Shown: piece by piece, positions 29,730 through 38,095 of the stretch
Layout of the letters: every line of letters begins with the position of its first letter
Position numbering within the stretch: the stretch's first letter is position 1
Assembly (NCBI RefSeq): GCF_024339125.1
Contig: NZ_CP101417.1
Span: 3,421,001-3,485,000 of the forward strand
Direction of reading: 5' to 3'
Length of the DNA stretch: 64,000 bases
Origin: Xanthomonas hortorum
GTDB lineage: Bacteria; Pseudomonadota; Gammaproteobacteria; Xanthomonadales; Xanthomonadaceae
The notes under the pieces: model-generated
Seen by the model: the letters and a program-made list of their open reading frames with translations, nothing else
The model's database searches: none
What the model was told of the DNA's origin: nothing
Program-made: the position numbers and the translations under genes

Positions 29730-31688
29730 CTAGGACCCAGGCGGGGTTGTCACGGAATCATCATCCCAATCCAACGGCACCAATGCTTTGCCGTTTCGCC
29801 ATCGCTCGACAACTAGATCTTGATACCAAGGCTCCTGAATATCGGCGTGTTCCGTGATAATCACCTGCATGCGGGGAGCTAGGTCCTGAACGACATTGAC
29901 GATGAGCTGGAAGATCCGAATCACGGCGAGGCGGTCTTCATCTTCTTCGCCGACCTGGTTTACATCGCGCTCCTGCTCTGCCGGGAAGTAGACCTGCGAC
30001 GGTTGGTCCAGGATGAGGAACCGAGGCACAGGCCTCGCGCTCCGTGCGAAGAAGTCATGTAGGGCGAGGAAGGCGATAAGGTGGCAGCCGAGCCAAGTTT
30101 CACCGCTGCCCATCCGGCTCATGGGGACGGCACCGTCTTCCGTGTCAGCGACGACGATGAGCTTTTTCGGGTCAAGCCGGAAGGGGATTCCGGCGTGTTC
30201 CAGTTCCAAGAATTTCGCCCAGCGAGTCATCAGCGTTGCCACCCTGCTCATGGCCGAGGCAGTGCGCTCGCGAACGCTTTCGTCGCTGAGTTGCAACTCC
30301 AGTTCGCTGATTTGCCCGGAGAGGGTATCGATGGTCTGCTGGAGCTGTTCGTTGTCTTTAGCGGTCGGGAGCGATTCCAAGGTGAGGCTGATCCTGCCCA
30401 ATACGTGGGCACGACGAGAGGTGACCTCCCGCATCGACTGAAGGCGGGAGTCGGAGGCGCGCACGGCTTCAAGCGCAGCCCAGTTGTTCCTCAATGATTC
30501 CTTGATGCCATCGAGTTCCTTGGTCTTCTCCCCAATCAACGTGTCCAAGCCCGGAGTGTGTCGACGGACGTTCTGGAGCTGCGTCCTCACTGACACGAGT
30601 TCTGCTCGCAGGTCCTTGGCAGATGGGACTGTCTCCGTCAGGGCATGGCTGCAAAGCGGACAGGTATGCTCGTCCTCATCGATGAGACCGATGCTCTCCA
30701 GTCGAGATACCTGTTCCGCAGATTCTTTGGCGAAATTACTGCCGTCCGTGCGCAGGCCCGACATTGACTGCAACTCATCGTTAACCAGATGAAGGCGGAC
30801 ACGCAGCTCGGATCTCGATGCAGTGAGCTGACTTAACGCCAGTTGGTCAACCTCGGTTTCCGCGCGTGCGAGCTGGTCTTCAAACGGCGCAGTCGAGGCG
30901 ACGCGCAAGGATTCCAGCATGTCCTGATAGCTTCCCCCTGAAGAGTCCGCGTCAATAAGTCCGGCGGACTTGGCTTCAGACACCAGACCTTCTATTCGAG
31001 CCTCGCTGGTCAGTGAAAGCGATCGGGAAAGTTCGGACTCCTTTAGTCGAAGCTCACGGCGCAGCGAGCGAAGTTTGGCCGATAGCTCCACGTGGTCGTG
31101 GTCCATCGCGCCAATAAAGTAGGAAAACGTGTCCTTGATACCCTGAGCGACGAAGTGATCGCCTTGTCCGTGGAAGAGAAATCCAGGCTGGGAAATCTCC
31201 GTTTGCTTCTGGAAAACATAGGCTAAAGCGTGCCGGATGCTGGCCGATAGGGGTGCCCTAGTCTGACCATCTGGCGGCACATGGCGATGAGTTCCTATTC
31301 CCGTTGCTAGTTCGATGCGCGCCATGACGGCATCTATGTTGGTCGTAACCGACAGATCGTCATAACCGGGAACTGCGAGTGCGCTGCCGGTAATGTAGAA
31401 GGCGTCCCCGGTGGTCGCCTTCCCCTTGTCGGGGGCACGACGTGCAACAAAGTGTTCTTCCGTGCCATCGGTCAGCCGAAGACCATACCAGTGGATGGTC
31501 TTCGCCATGATGCCGTGGGGAATTTCGCAGGTCCCGCTGCCCAGGCAATAGTCGACGATAGAGATAAGAGACGACTTTCCCGTGCCGGACTCGCCGGTGA
31601 TGATGTTCACCTGGCCGGGCTTCAGCGAAATCGTCCGGGGAGGGCGGCCTTCATGGTAGATGACGATGTCTAGGATCTGAATGCTCAT
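29730..31688 (-). CDS. ABC-three-component system ATPase (DUF3732-type, SMC/Rad50-like)
   Basis: 652 residues from the ATG at 31688. Walker A is ITGESGTGKSSLIS (residues 30-43). A long coiled-coil region follows, interrupted by a CPLC zinc-hook-like motif at 343-346. The ABC signature-like MGSGET is at 526-531, Walker B FLILDQPSQ at 557-565 (Asp-Gln in place of Asp-Glu, as in this family), and the switch His in ITEHAD (614). It is the ATPase of the ABC-3C conflict systems described by Aravind and colleagues. Its ATG overlaps the stop of the middle component (ATGA), so the three genes form one unit. Confidence 0.85.
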   Translation of the reverse strand: MSIQILDIVIYHEGRPPRTISLKPGQVNIITGESGTGKSSLISIVDYCLGSGTCEIPHGIMAKTIHWYGLRLTDGTEEHFVARRAPDKGKATTGDAFYITGSALAVPGYDDLSVTTNIDAVMARIELATGIGTHRHVPPDGQTRAPLSASIRHALAYVFQKQTEISQPGFLFHGQGDHFVAQGIKDTFSYFIGAMDHDHVELSAKLRSLRRELRLKESELSRSLSLTSEARIEGLVSEAKSAGLIDADSSGGSYQDMLESLRVASTAPFEDQLARAETEVDQLALSQLTASRSELRVRLHLVNDELQSMSGLRTDGSNFAKESAEQVSRLESIGLIDEDEHTCPLCSHALTETVPSAKDLRAELVSVRTQLQNVRRHTPGLDTLIGEKTKELDGIKESLRNNWAALEAVRASDSRLQSMREVTSRRAHVLGRISLTLESLPTAKDNEQLQQTIDTLSGQISELELQLSDESVRERTASAMSRVATLMTRWAKFLELEHAGIPFRLDPKKLIVVADTEDGAVPMSRMGSGETWLGCHLIAFLALHDFFARSARPVPRFLILDQPSQVYFPAEQERDVNQVGEEDEDRLAVIRIFQLIVNVVQDLAPRMQVIITEHADIQEPWYQDLVVERWRNGKALVPLDWDDDSVTTPPGS

Positions 31689-32215
31689 GGTCGCACGCCC
31701 CACAGGGCCATAACGGTGGAGTAGTCGCCGGCAGCTGCGAACCAGCGGCCAGTGAAGTGGGCTTTCTTTATGCAGTCGGCCACTTCAGGTGTGGCGAGGT
31801 CGCGATAATACTTGTTGATCTTGCGCACATTTAATTCTGGAACAAGCCTATGCCCATCCATAGAAATCATTCCGCTCGACGCTGCGACCGCAATTGACTG
31901 CCGGACAAGTGGAGCGATGGCCTTAGCCCGATCGGCAAATCCAACCAAGGCAGATGGATGGACGCTCAGCCAAGCTGCCAAGCTAGTGCTGATGGCTCGG
32001 GGAAGGGCTTCACGCGTCACTTTTTGTAAGACCGCCGGCAAAGCAACAAATGCCAATGCATAGGGGAGACCGCTGCCGTCGCTTTCTTCTTCGTATCCTT
32101 TTGCGGCACTGTAGATCAATGCTCCCAAGAACGCAGGGTTGAGTAGGCGGACTTGTTCCTGCGGCTGACGACGCCATAGAGGCTCAATGAGCCTCGGTTC
32201 ACGGTGGACGGTCAT
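31685..32215 (-). CDS. ABC-three-component system middle component
   Basis: 176 residues. The N-terminal pattern, 'RQPQEQVRLLNPAFLGALIYSAAKGYEEES', fits the small middle components of ABC-3C systems (the 'three component ABC system middle component' families). Their role is thought to be bridging ATPase and effector. It is flanked by the ATPase and the nuclease-like component with 4-base ATGA overlaps on both sides, which is strong evidence for a single operon. Confidence 0.8.
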   Translation of the reverse strand: MTVHREPRLIEPLWRRQPQEQVRLLNPAFLGALIYSAAKGYEEESDGSGLPYALAFVALPAVLQKVTREALPRAISTSLAAWLSVHPSALVGFADRAKAIAPLVRQSIAVAASSGMISMDGHRLVPELNVRKINKYYRDLATPEVADCIKKAHFTGRWFAAAGDYSTVMALWGVRP

Positions 32216-33426
32216 GCCGCGACTCCTGGAATTGCGAGAAGGTGTCGGAGTCTGGCTTCAAATTCTGGGTGCCAGCCAATGCGCAACTCATTGGCCATCA
32301 TGTGCAAGGATCCGCGACAGATGCTGGGGTGGTCGACGTTCTTCCGGATAGGAAGGCACGCGGATTCCACCCACTTGAAAACCGCGCGTGCCATTTTTTG
32401 TTGTTCTTCCTCTGCTGCCCCAGGGCCAAGATCGTCCAGTGCCTGGGCAAACGAAATTTCCCATTCTTCGTGGAGCGTGCGCTCGTATTTTTCTAAGTCA
32501 CCCACCAGTATCAAGTGCTCCCGCACCCAGCGAGACCGCTGCTCAAAGGCCCGGTAGTAGTCTCTGACCGCAGCAAGGACACGCGAGTGGTGAGCCCCTG
32601 TCAACCTTGCTTGGTGCACAAACAACTCGCTCTCGTAGCTGGAAATCTCTACCTCATGCTCAAATATGTCGTCATCGACGGGTAGAGCGCTGACCAGTTG
32701 GTGACGAAGGTCGTCCATCTGCGCCTGCAGGGCAGAGCAGCGCAACGGCTCTTTGGATTTCCCAACCAAGTGCCTCAAGCACTGAGTGAACCACCATCCC
32801 TCCAGGCGACTGACGAAAGACTCCACATGATCCCGTCGAACAGTGAAGCGGACCTCGTGTCGAATGTCCTCACCCACCTGTTCAATGTTGGGTTGATTGG
32901 GCGCAATGACGACGGAGGCAACAAGAGCCTTTTGTTCTTCTGAACTCAATGCTTTGAAAGCGGTGTAAGCGGCGGCGTTTTCAGCGTTTGCCGATGTTTG
33001 TGCAACGTTTCGCAGGGCCGTGAGCGCAGCATCCTCATCGCGATTCATTGCTAGAAGCTTGCTGGCAATCGAATCCTTGCCCACCATTTGTGTAGTGATG
33101 AGCACCAAGCGATCAAGTGGCGTGACGTTCCCAGACTTCCTCCCTTCGATCCATACGCGCAGCGACTTCCAGATGTCCGGAGAGGCATCGGTCAGATTCG
33201 CTTGCGCGTTGGAGTGGTGCTTGAGCTGAAAAAGCTCAAGAGGCGTCCCGGTCTTTTCAAAGACGACGTCGTCCAGCGTCTCCAAGAAAATCGAGAAATC
33301 GTCGTCGTCTGCGGGGTTGATGCGGCGCAAGGCGGTCAGAAGCGCCATGCGGATCTGATAGAGGTATCCCAGCGCTGAGTCGCCAGCGCCAAACGCAGTG
33401 TTCGTCCCTGCAGTCGACCCCGTCAT
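32212..33426 (-). CDS. ABC-three-component system effector with Cap4/DUF4297-like nuclease domain
   Basis: 404 residues, first gene of the operon. The N-terminus, 'GAGDSALGYLYQIRMALL ... FLETLDDVVFEK ... LELFQLKHH', carries Glu49, Asp53, and Gln67-x-Lys69. These match the restriction-fold dsDNase domain seen in Cap4 and other DUF4297 proteins. The C-terminal two-thirds are helical and probably bind the partner subunits. It is predicted to degrade DNA when the ATPase senses invading DNA, but this has not been shown for this protein. The start is the first ATG and no strong ribosome site was seen. Confidence 0.8.
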   Translation of the reverse strand: MTGSTAGTNTAFGAGDSALGYLYQIRMALLTALRRINPADDDDFSIFLETLDDVVFEKTGTPLELFQLKHHSNAQANLTDASPDIWKSLRVWIEGRKSGNVTPLDRLVLITTQMVGKDSIASKLLAMNRDEDAALTALRNVAQTSANAENAAAYTAFKALSSEEQKALVASVVIAPNQPNIEQVGEDIRHEVRFTVRRDHVESFVSRLEGWWFTQCLRHLVGKSKEPLRCSALQAQMDDLRHQLVSALPVDDDIFEHEVEISSYESELFVHQARLTGAHHSRVLAAVRDYYRAFEQRSRWVREHLILVGDLEKYERTLHEEWEISFAQALDDLGPGAAEEEQQKMARAVFKWVESACLPIRKNVDHPSICRGSLHMMANELRIGWHPEFEARLRHLLAIPGVAA

Positions 33427-33665
33427 CGGTCCCCCATTCCTTGGCTATTAATTACGTCCTGCCAGTCTGAGCGACAGAGCGTGGATCGCATCCTCGCACG
33501 AATGTGACATGGGGCCAACGCTGGAGCGAAAGGAGGATTGTCCGGCTAGTTGGGGATAGCTTCTTGAGGAGCGGCGGCCTCAACAGCGACGCAATACCGG
33601 CAATCCATGGAGCAAAAAGAAAGCCCGGAGTGCCGCGCTTTCTTGATGCAGATGCCCCATTGGGA

Positions 33666-34046
33666 TCAGCGGGTCAGCTGAAGCCACAACACAAGCAGCA
33701 CCATGGGGAGTCCGCTGAGCATCGAGCTGACCCAGAAAGCCCCCATCACGGTCAGCGGGGTCATCACCCACCACTGCGCAGCTGTAAACCCTTGGTCGCG
33801 TCGTCGAGCCGCGTAAGCCTCCTGCGGATAGAGCCGCTCCGCCCTCCTCAGTCCTCGCCGAGCCATCAGCGGCCCAACGATGAAGCCGAATGGGCCCAGG
33901 AAGAGCAGGCTGAGCGAGAACCACCAGAAGAATCGGTTGTGCGGGGTGGTCACCTTTTTAGGGGCAGCGCGCATGACGACGTCTTCGCGGAAGCCGCCCA
34001 CAGCGCCGGCTGAAGTTCCCACCATCGAATCGGGTTGGGTCTTCAT
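33666..34046 (-). CDS. Small membrane protein of unknown function
   Basis: 126 residues with two hydrophobic segments (about 40-60 and 92-122). Between them lies a basic loop (MARRGLRRAERLYPQEAYAARRR). Its ATG overlaps the stop of the lipoprotein gene as ATGA, indicating translational coupling. Third gene of a secreted-protein / lipoprotein / membrane-protein unit. Not a family I recognise. Confidence 0.65.
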   Translation of the reverse strand: MKTQPDSMVGTSAGAVGGFREDVVMRAAPKKVTTPHNRFFWWFSLSLLFLGPFGFIVGPLMARRGLRRAERLYPQEAYAARRRDQGFTAAQWWVMTPLTVMGAFWVSSMLSGLPMVLLVLWLQLTR

Positions 34047-34357
34047 TTGGCGTAGGCCCTCCAGGTGCCGTCGCTCTTGGCGTAGCGCAGGTTCTTGCTC
34101 ACGGGGATGGGCACTTGCCGGCCTCCGATGTCGATCGCCACCTTGCCCCTCGTGTCGCAGCGATAGCCGTCGACGCCCTCCGCCTCAACGCAGCCGGTGA
34201 GCTCGAAATTCTGAACGTCGGTGACTTGGCCGGCGCCGCTGTCTTTCAGCAACCGGACGAATGCCTCTTTGGCGTTTTCAGACGAGGGCTTGCCACTACA
34301 GGCAGTGAGGCTCAAGGCCATAGTCAGAGCGATCAGGCCGATCCTTGCGTGTTTCAT
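34043..34357 (-). CDS. Small lipoprotein
   Basis: 104 residues from the ATG at 34357, with AAGGA seven bases upstream. The signal peptide ends in a lipobox (LSLTACSG), so it should be lipidated at Cys22. The mature part is about 83 residues with two further cysteines (ELTGCVEAEG, GYRCDTRG) that may form a disulfide. Middle gene of the three-gene minus-strand unit at 33666-35154. Role unknown. Confidence 0.72.
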   Translation of the reverse strand: MKHARIGLIALTMALSLTACSGKPSSENAKEAFVRLLKDSGAGQVTDVQNFELTGCVEAEGVDGYRCDTRGKVAIDIGGRQVPIPVSKNLRYAKSDGTWRAYAK

Positions 34358-34392
34358 GTCTGTCCTTTGAGAGGGAGTGGGGGAGGGCAGGG

Positions 34393-35154
34393 TTACTTGT
34401 CGCGGTTGCCGTCGGGCTTGAACCCGGCGATCCACATCCGGCTGTCCTTGAACGGGGTCAGCATTCCGGAGGGGCCCGGGTGCAGGTCGGCGGTCTGGAT
34501 AAAGCCGGCTACCCAAGCGATGCGCAGCGACACGTCCACGGCCCGGTCAGCGACGCCAGGCCGGCTCACATTGACCACGAACGGCTGAGCCGGCGGGTTG
34601 GGACCCGTGGACCGCTGAGCCCCCGTGTTGGGCTTGCTGGGCGGCACCCGGATGCCGCTGAGCGAGTCCCGGCCTTTCCACAGGGCTGCGCTGTTGAGCT
34701 CCGCCGTCTCGCCCAGGTCGTCCGTTTCCGTCACTGCAGCATCGAAGCAGGTGCGGAAGGTCTCTGTGCTCGATGCGGTTGGGCTGGTCCAGATGCGGGC
34801 CTCCGCCGTCCAGCAGGGCAGCGAAGCCCCCCACTCGGTGAAGGTCAACGCGACTCGGGGCCAGTCCAGGCGCCCCGCCTGGGCAGCCTGGTGGTTGTCG
34901 CCCTTGAAGAGGTTCGGTAGCTTCCCGGCGCCATTGATGGGCGCGTAGATCGAGCCTGTCCCTTGGATGCCGGCCTTGCTCGCGGCGTTCGGCTTGATGC
35001 CGACCATCTGCTTGCCCGTGTCGGCCAACCCCTTTCCGAGTTGACGGAAAAAGCCGGACTTCTGCTCCGGCACCTCTTGGGCTTGGGCACTGAGTGGAGA
35101 GACGAGCGTCAACGCCAAGAGCGCAGCGAACGCTCCTTGTCCTGCGTGCTTCAT
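34393..35154 (-). CDS. Exported protein of unknown function
   Basis: 253 residues from the ATG at 35154. A Sec signal peptide (MKHAGQGAFAALLALTLVSP, cleavage near LSAQAQ) precedes a mature protein without catalytic motifs I know. Two cysteines (PCWTAE, RTCFDA) could pair. It leads the unit with the lipoprotein and membrane protein downstream, 35 bases from the next gene. All three would act in the envelope, so a shared surface function is likely. The XRE regulator at 35266 is divergent from it. Confidence 0.68.
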   Translation of the reverse strand: MKHAGQGAFAALLALTLVSPLSAQAQEVPEQKSGFFRQLGKGLADTGKQMVGIKPNAASKAGIQGTGSIYAPINGAGKLPNLFKGDNHQAAQAGRLDWPRVALTFTEWGASLPCWTAEARIWTSPTASSTETFRTCFDAAVTETDDLGETAELNSAALWKGRDSLSGIRVPPSKPNTGAQRSTGPNPPAQPFVVNVSRPGVADRAVDVSLRIAWVAGFIQTADLHPGPSGMLTPFKDSRMWIAGFKPDGNRDK

Positions 35155-35265
35155 AGGAAAAGCCCCTGTAGACCGCCGGTCTGGCAGCATTTACGATAAT
35201 CGCAGATGAGTCGCCCGCTTCCAAGCGGCACACTGAGAGAATTCAGCTTTCGTGCAATCTTCTCG

Positions 35266-35607
35266 ATGCCCAAACCCAAGACACCGGCCACGGTCTATGG
35301 CACACGTCTGCGCCATGCGCGGATGGCCATGGGCTGGACTCAGGCCGAGCTGGCGGAGCGCATTGGGATGGTGGACTCGGTGTCGGGAGCCACGCGTGTG
35401 AGCCGCTACGAGACGGGGCAACATGACCCGGACCCTGCGACGGCCGAGGCACTAGCGAAGGCGTTGAATCTTCCAGTCGCTTATTTCCACGCCACGTCCG
35501 ACGTGCTGGCTGACATCATCCTGCTCGTGTCTCGGTTGCCTGTCGCCAAGCAAAAAGAGGCCTTGGAGCGACTCAGGGATCTTGCAGGCAAGCACTCCGG
35601 CGAATGA
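35266..35607 (+). CDS. XRE-family helix-turn-helix regulator
   Basis: 113 residues from the ATG at 35266. The HTH reads 'YGTRLRHARMAMGWTQAELAERIGMV ... ATRVSRYETGQHDPDPATAEALAKALNLPVAYF', the classical Cro/CI pattern. It lies between the divergent envelope operon and, 167 bases downstream on the same strand, the CHAT and SIR2-like genes. It may control either side. The frame is open to 35206, but the domain starts here. Confidence 0.88.
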   Translation: MPKPKTPATVYGTRLRHARMAMGWTQAELAERIGMVDSVSGATRVSRYETGQHDPDPATAEALAKALNLPVAYFHATSDVLADIILLVSRLPVAKQKEALERLRDLAGKHSGE

Positions 35608-35774
35608 CGGAGATAGTCGAGCCGGTGCTAACCGATGCTTGGCCGAATCTCAGGCAATGAGATTGTCAAGGCCTAGGATTAGGGACAAGGGATAAGGGAT
35701 GTTGCCGCACCGGACACCAACGTGTGTTACGCCTTGGTGCGAGCACTGCCTCTAACCTGCATCGAGGAAATTCA

Positions 35775-36848
35775 ATGTCAGTCGACCAGCGCCGCAGGGA
35801 TGTCGAAAGACATCAAAAGGAAATAGCTCGGCTCCAGACCGAAAAATCTCGAGAAGAGACCAAGGCCGTTGGGGAGAAGAAGAAAGCGTTCGATGCGACG
35901 GCGGCCGCAAGTCGGACAAGGTCTGTTTCCACACAGCAGTCGAAGCTGCGCGAGGCCCAGCGCTATGAAGGCAGTGCCGTCGCAATTCAAAAGAAGATAG
36001 CTGATCTTGAGACGAAGATAGCCCGGGAGTATGAGCGATTAGGAAATGCCAACCGGCAACTTTCCGCAGCGCAAGCTCAGGAGCAAAAAAAGCAAGTCCA
36101 GGAGGAAAAGAAGAGAGATGCTGAGCGTAAGCGGGCAATGGTAGCGAGCGCGCAAGAGCTCTCTAGGGTCCAAGGCCGTCTTACGCACCACGACCATTTA
36201 CACCGAAGCACTGAGGCTACTTTGCAGCGGTTACAGGAGTTGCCAGAGCTGTTAACGGTGCTGTTCCTGGCCTCCAATCCCATTGACCAACAGCAGCTTC
36301 GGCTTGACGAGGAGGCCAGGTCCATCCACGAAATGGTGCGGAAGTCCGAACACCGTGATGTGGTGAAATTGGAGTCCAGGTGGGCGGTCCAGCCGTTGGA
36401 CGTGCTTCAGGCCATCAACGAATGCAGGCCGGGCGTTGTGCACTTCAGCGGTCATGGATCGGAAGAAGATGACATCTTGTTCCAAGACAGCGTTGGCCGG
36501 TCCAAGCTGGTCAGTAAGGAAGCCATCGTGCAAACGATGATGGCGGGGTCTGGCGATATCCAGCTTGTCTTCTTCAACACTTGCTTTTCCCATGGCCAAG
36601 CCGCTGCGATCGTGGAGCATGTGCCCTGCGCGATTGGGATGAATACGTCCATCGGCGATCAGGCCGCTCGCGTTTTCGCCGCCCAGTTTTATTCGGCGGT
36701 AGGGTTTGGGCTATCGGTAGCGGGGGCGTTTGAGCAGGCTAGGGCGGCCCTGATGCTTGAAGGGATTCCTGAGGCGCATACGCCCGAACTCTTCGCTGGG
36801 CCCGGAGTGGATCCATCCCAAGTGTTTCTGGTCAGGCCCCCGGGTTAA
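35775..36848 (+). CDS. CHAT-domain caspase-like protein with N-terminal coiled coil
   Basis: 357 residues from the ATG at 35775 (GAGGAA five bases upstream). Residues ~5-135 are a Lys/Glu/Gln-rich coiled coil. Residues ~160-357 form a CHAT peptidase: the opening LTVLFLASNP, the catalytic His227 in VVHFSGHG, and Cys270 in LVFFNTCFSHGQA, followed by the usual NTSIGDQAARVFAAQFY segment. The dyad is intact, so protease activity is plausible. CHAT proteases act as effectors or activators in several bacterial conflict systems (e.g. Craspase). A SIR2-like gene follows 164 bases later on the same strand. Confidence 0.88.
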   Translation: MSVDQRRRDVERHQKEIARLQTEKSREETKAVGEKKKAFDATAAASRTRSVSTQQSKLREAQRYEGSAVAIQKKIADLETKIAREYERLGNANRQLSAAQAQEQKKQVQEEKKRDAERKRAMVASAQELSRVQGRLTHHDHLHRSTEATLQRLQELPELLTVLFLASNPIDQQQLRLDEEARSIHEMVRKSEHRDVVKLESRWAVQPLDVLQAINECRPGVVHFSGHGSEEDDILFQDSVGRSKLVSKEAIVQTMMAGSGDIQLVFFNTCFSHGQAAAIVEHVPCAIGMNTSIGDQAARVFAAQFYSAVGFGLSVAGAFEQARAALMLEGIPEAHTPELFAGPGVDPSQVFLVRPPG

Positions 36849-37012
36849 AACTACGTCCCAAGCGCAGGGGCCGGTCCCATAAATCCTACTTGGCTCTTCA
36901 GAGATGGATAGCTACCCCAGCCGCTCCGCTCACGACCTCAACAGCGGGCCACGCGGGATGCTACGTTTGTTTAAGAATCCGACGTGCGCGCCGATAGGGA
37001 CAGTGCCTGCTG

Positions 37013-37996
37013 ATGCGTGAGGACAAGGATGTGAGGAAGACGCTTATATTTGGAAACGGGCTAGGAATGGCTCTTGACCCAACCCTATTCTCGCTCGACG
37101 AGGCGATCGGACGGGCATGGGAAGGCGAAGGGATCTTTGATCCAGAGACGCGGGCCTTGGTTCGCTGCTGCCTAATGGATGATGGCGATACAGAGCGACC
37201 TCACGGAGAGGGCGACCTAGACGCGCTTCAACTGGTGGTCTCGTCATGTGACTTCTTGGATCGGATGAGTCAAGGCGGTGCACATTGGCTCAGCGACCAT
37301 GGGCAAAGATTTCCTGCCGCAGTGCGCAAGTTTCTTTATCAGACGGCACTCCAGTTCCACCGGAGGGATGTGCTCCTTCCGCTAGAGTTCGCTCAGCCGC
37401 TGGCCGCCTTTCTTCATGAGACCCACTCGCACGTCGCGACCCTTAACTACGACAACCTGCTGTATCAGCGAATGATTGAGGCGCATGTCCTCAGCGGATA
37501 CGACGGCGCGTTGGTTGACGGTATGCTGGGACGTGGCTTCTCGCCGGAGAACCTGGAGCGGAAATGGGGGCGAACTTTCGGTTACTACCTTCATCTACAT
37601 GGTTCCCCACTGTTCGTCGACCAGGACGACATCGTCCGAAAGTTGCAGCAGGGAGAGCTTGGTGGAGACGATGATGTAGTTGGCTCCCACATCGTGCTGA
37701 CTCATGTCAAACACAAGCCCACGGTCATCGCCGCATCAGCGCTCTTGCAGAGCTATTGGCAGCACCTGGAGTCGGCCTTGGAGGAGTCCAACGAGGTCAT
37801 ATTGTTTGGATATTCCGGACTGGATACCCATCTCAATGAGCTGTTGGAGCGACGGTCACCGGAACGCATCCGCGTGGTGGAATGGGATGGTTCCGGTGAA
37901 CAGGCAAAAAGAGAGGTCTTTTGGAAAAAAGCGCTAGGCAAGGAAGCAGCCGTCATGCGAATGGAGAGCATCCTGGCGTTCGCCGATTGGGGCTGA
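37013..37996 (+). CDS. SIR2-like domain protein (predicted NADase-type effector)
   Basis: 327 residues. SIR2-like signposts occur in order: IFGNGLGMAL (12-21) at the nucleotide loop, VATLNYDNLL (141-150), YYLHLHGSPLF (191-201) and VILFGYSGLDTHLN (262-275). The Asn and His pair of the NADase site (NYDN, HLHGS) is kept. Members of this fold deplete NAD+ in Thoeris, DSR and short Argonaute systems; that this protein does so is inference. An in-frame GTG at 37031 is an alternative start. It follows the CHAT gene in the same direction. Confidence 0.78.
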   Translation: MREDKDVRKTLIFGNGLGMALDPTLFSLDEAIGRAWEGEGIFDPETRALVRCCLMDDGDTERPHGEGDLDALQLVVSSCDFLDRMSQGGAHWLSDHGQRFPAAVRKFLYQTALQFHRRDVLLPLEFAQPLAAFLHETHSHVATLNYDNLLYQRMIEAHVLSGYDGALVDGMLGRGFSPENLERKWGRTFGYYLHLHGSPLFVDQDDIVRKLQQGELGGDDDVVGSHIVLTHVKHKPTVIAASALLQSYWQHLESALEESNEVILFGYSGLDTHLNELLERRSPERIRVVEWDGSGEQAKREVFWKKALGKEAAVMRMESILAFADWG

Positions 37997-38095
37997 GAGG
38001 TATGTCCAAAGTCGGCGTGAATGCCTAGGCGGCGGTGGCGCTGGCCGCGCGCTGCGAGCCGGAGGGTTGCAACCTCTTGCAAATCTAGCCTTCCC

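Noticed and set aside
33504-34013. 169-codon plus-strand frame over the small membrane-protein gene
   Set aside because: Composition is unlike a real protein; the minus frame has hydrophobic segments and is coupled to the lipoprotein gene.
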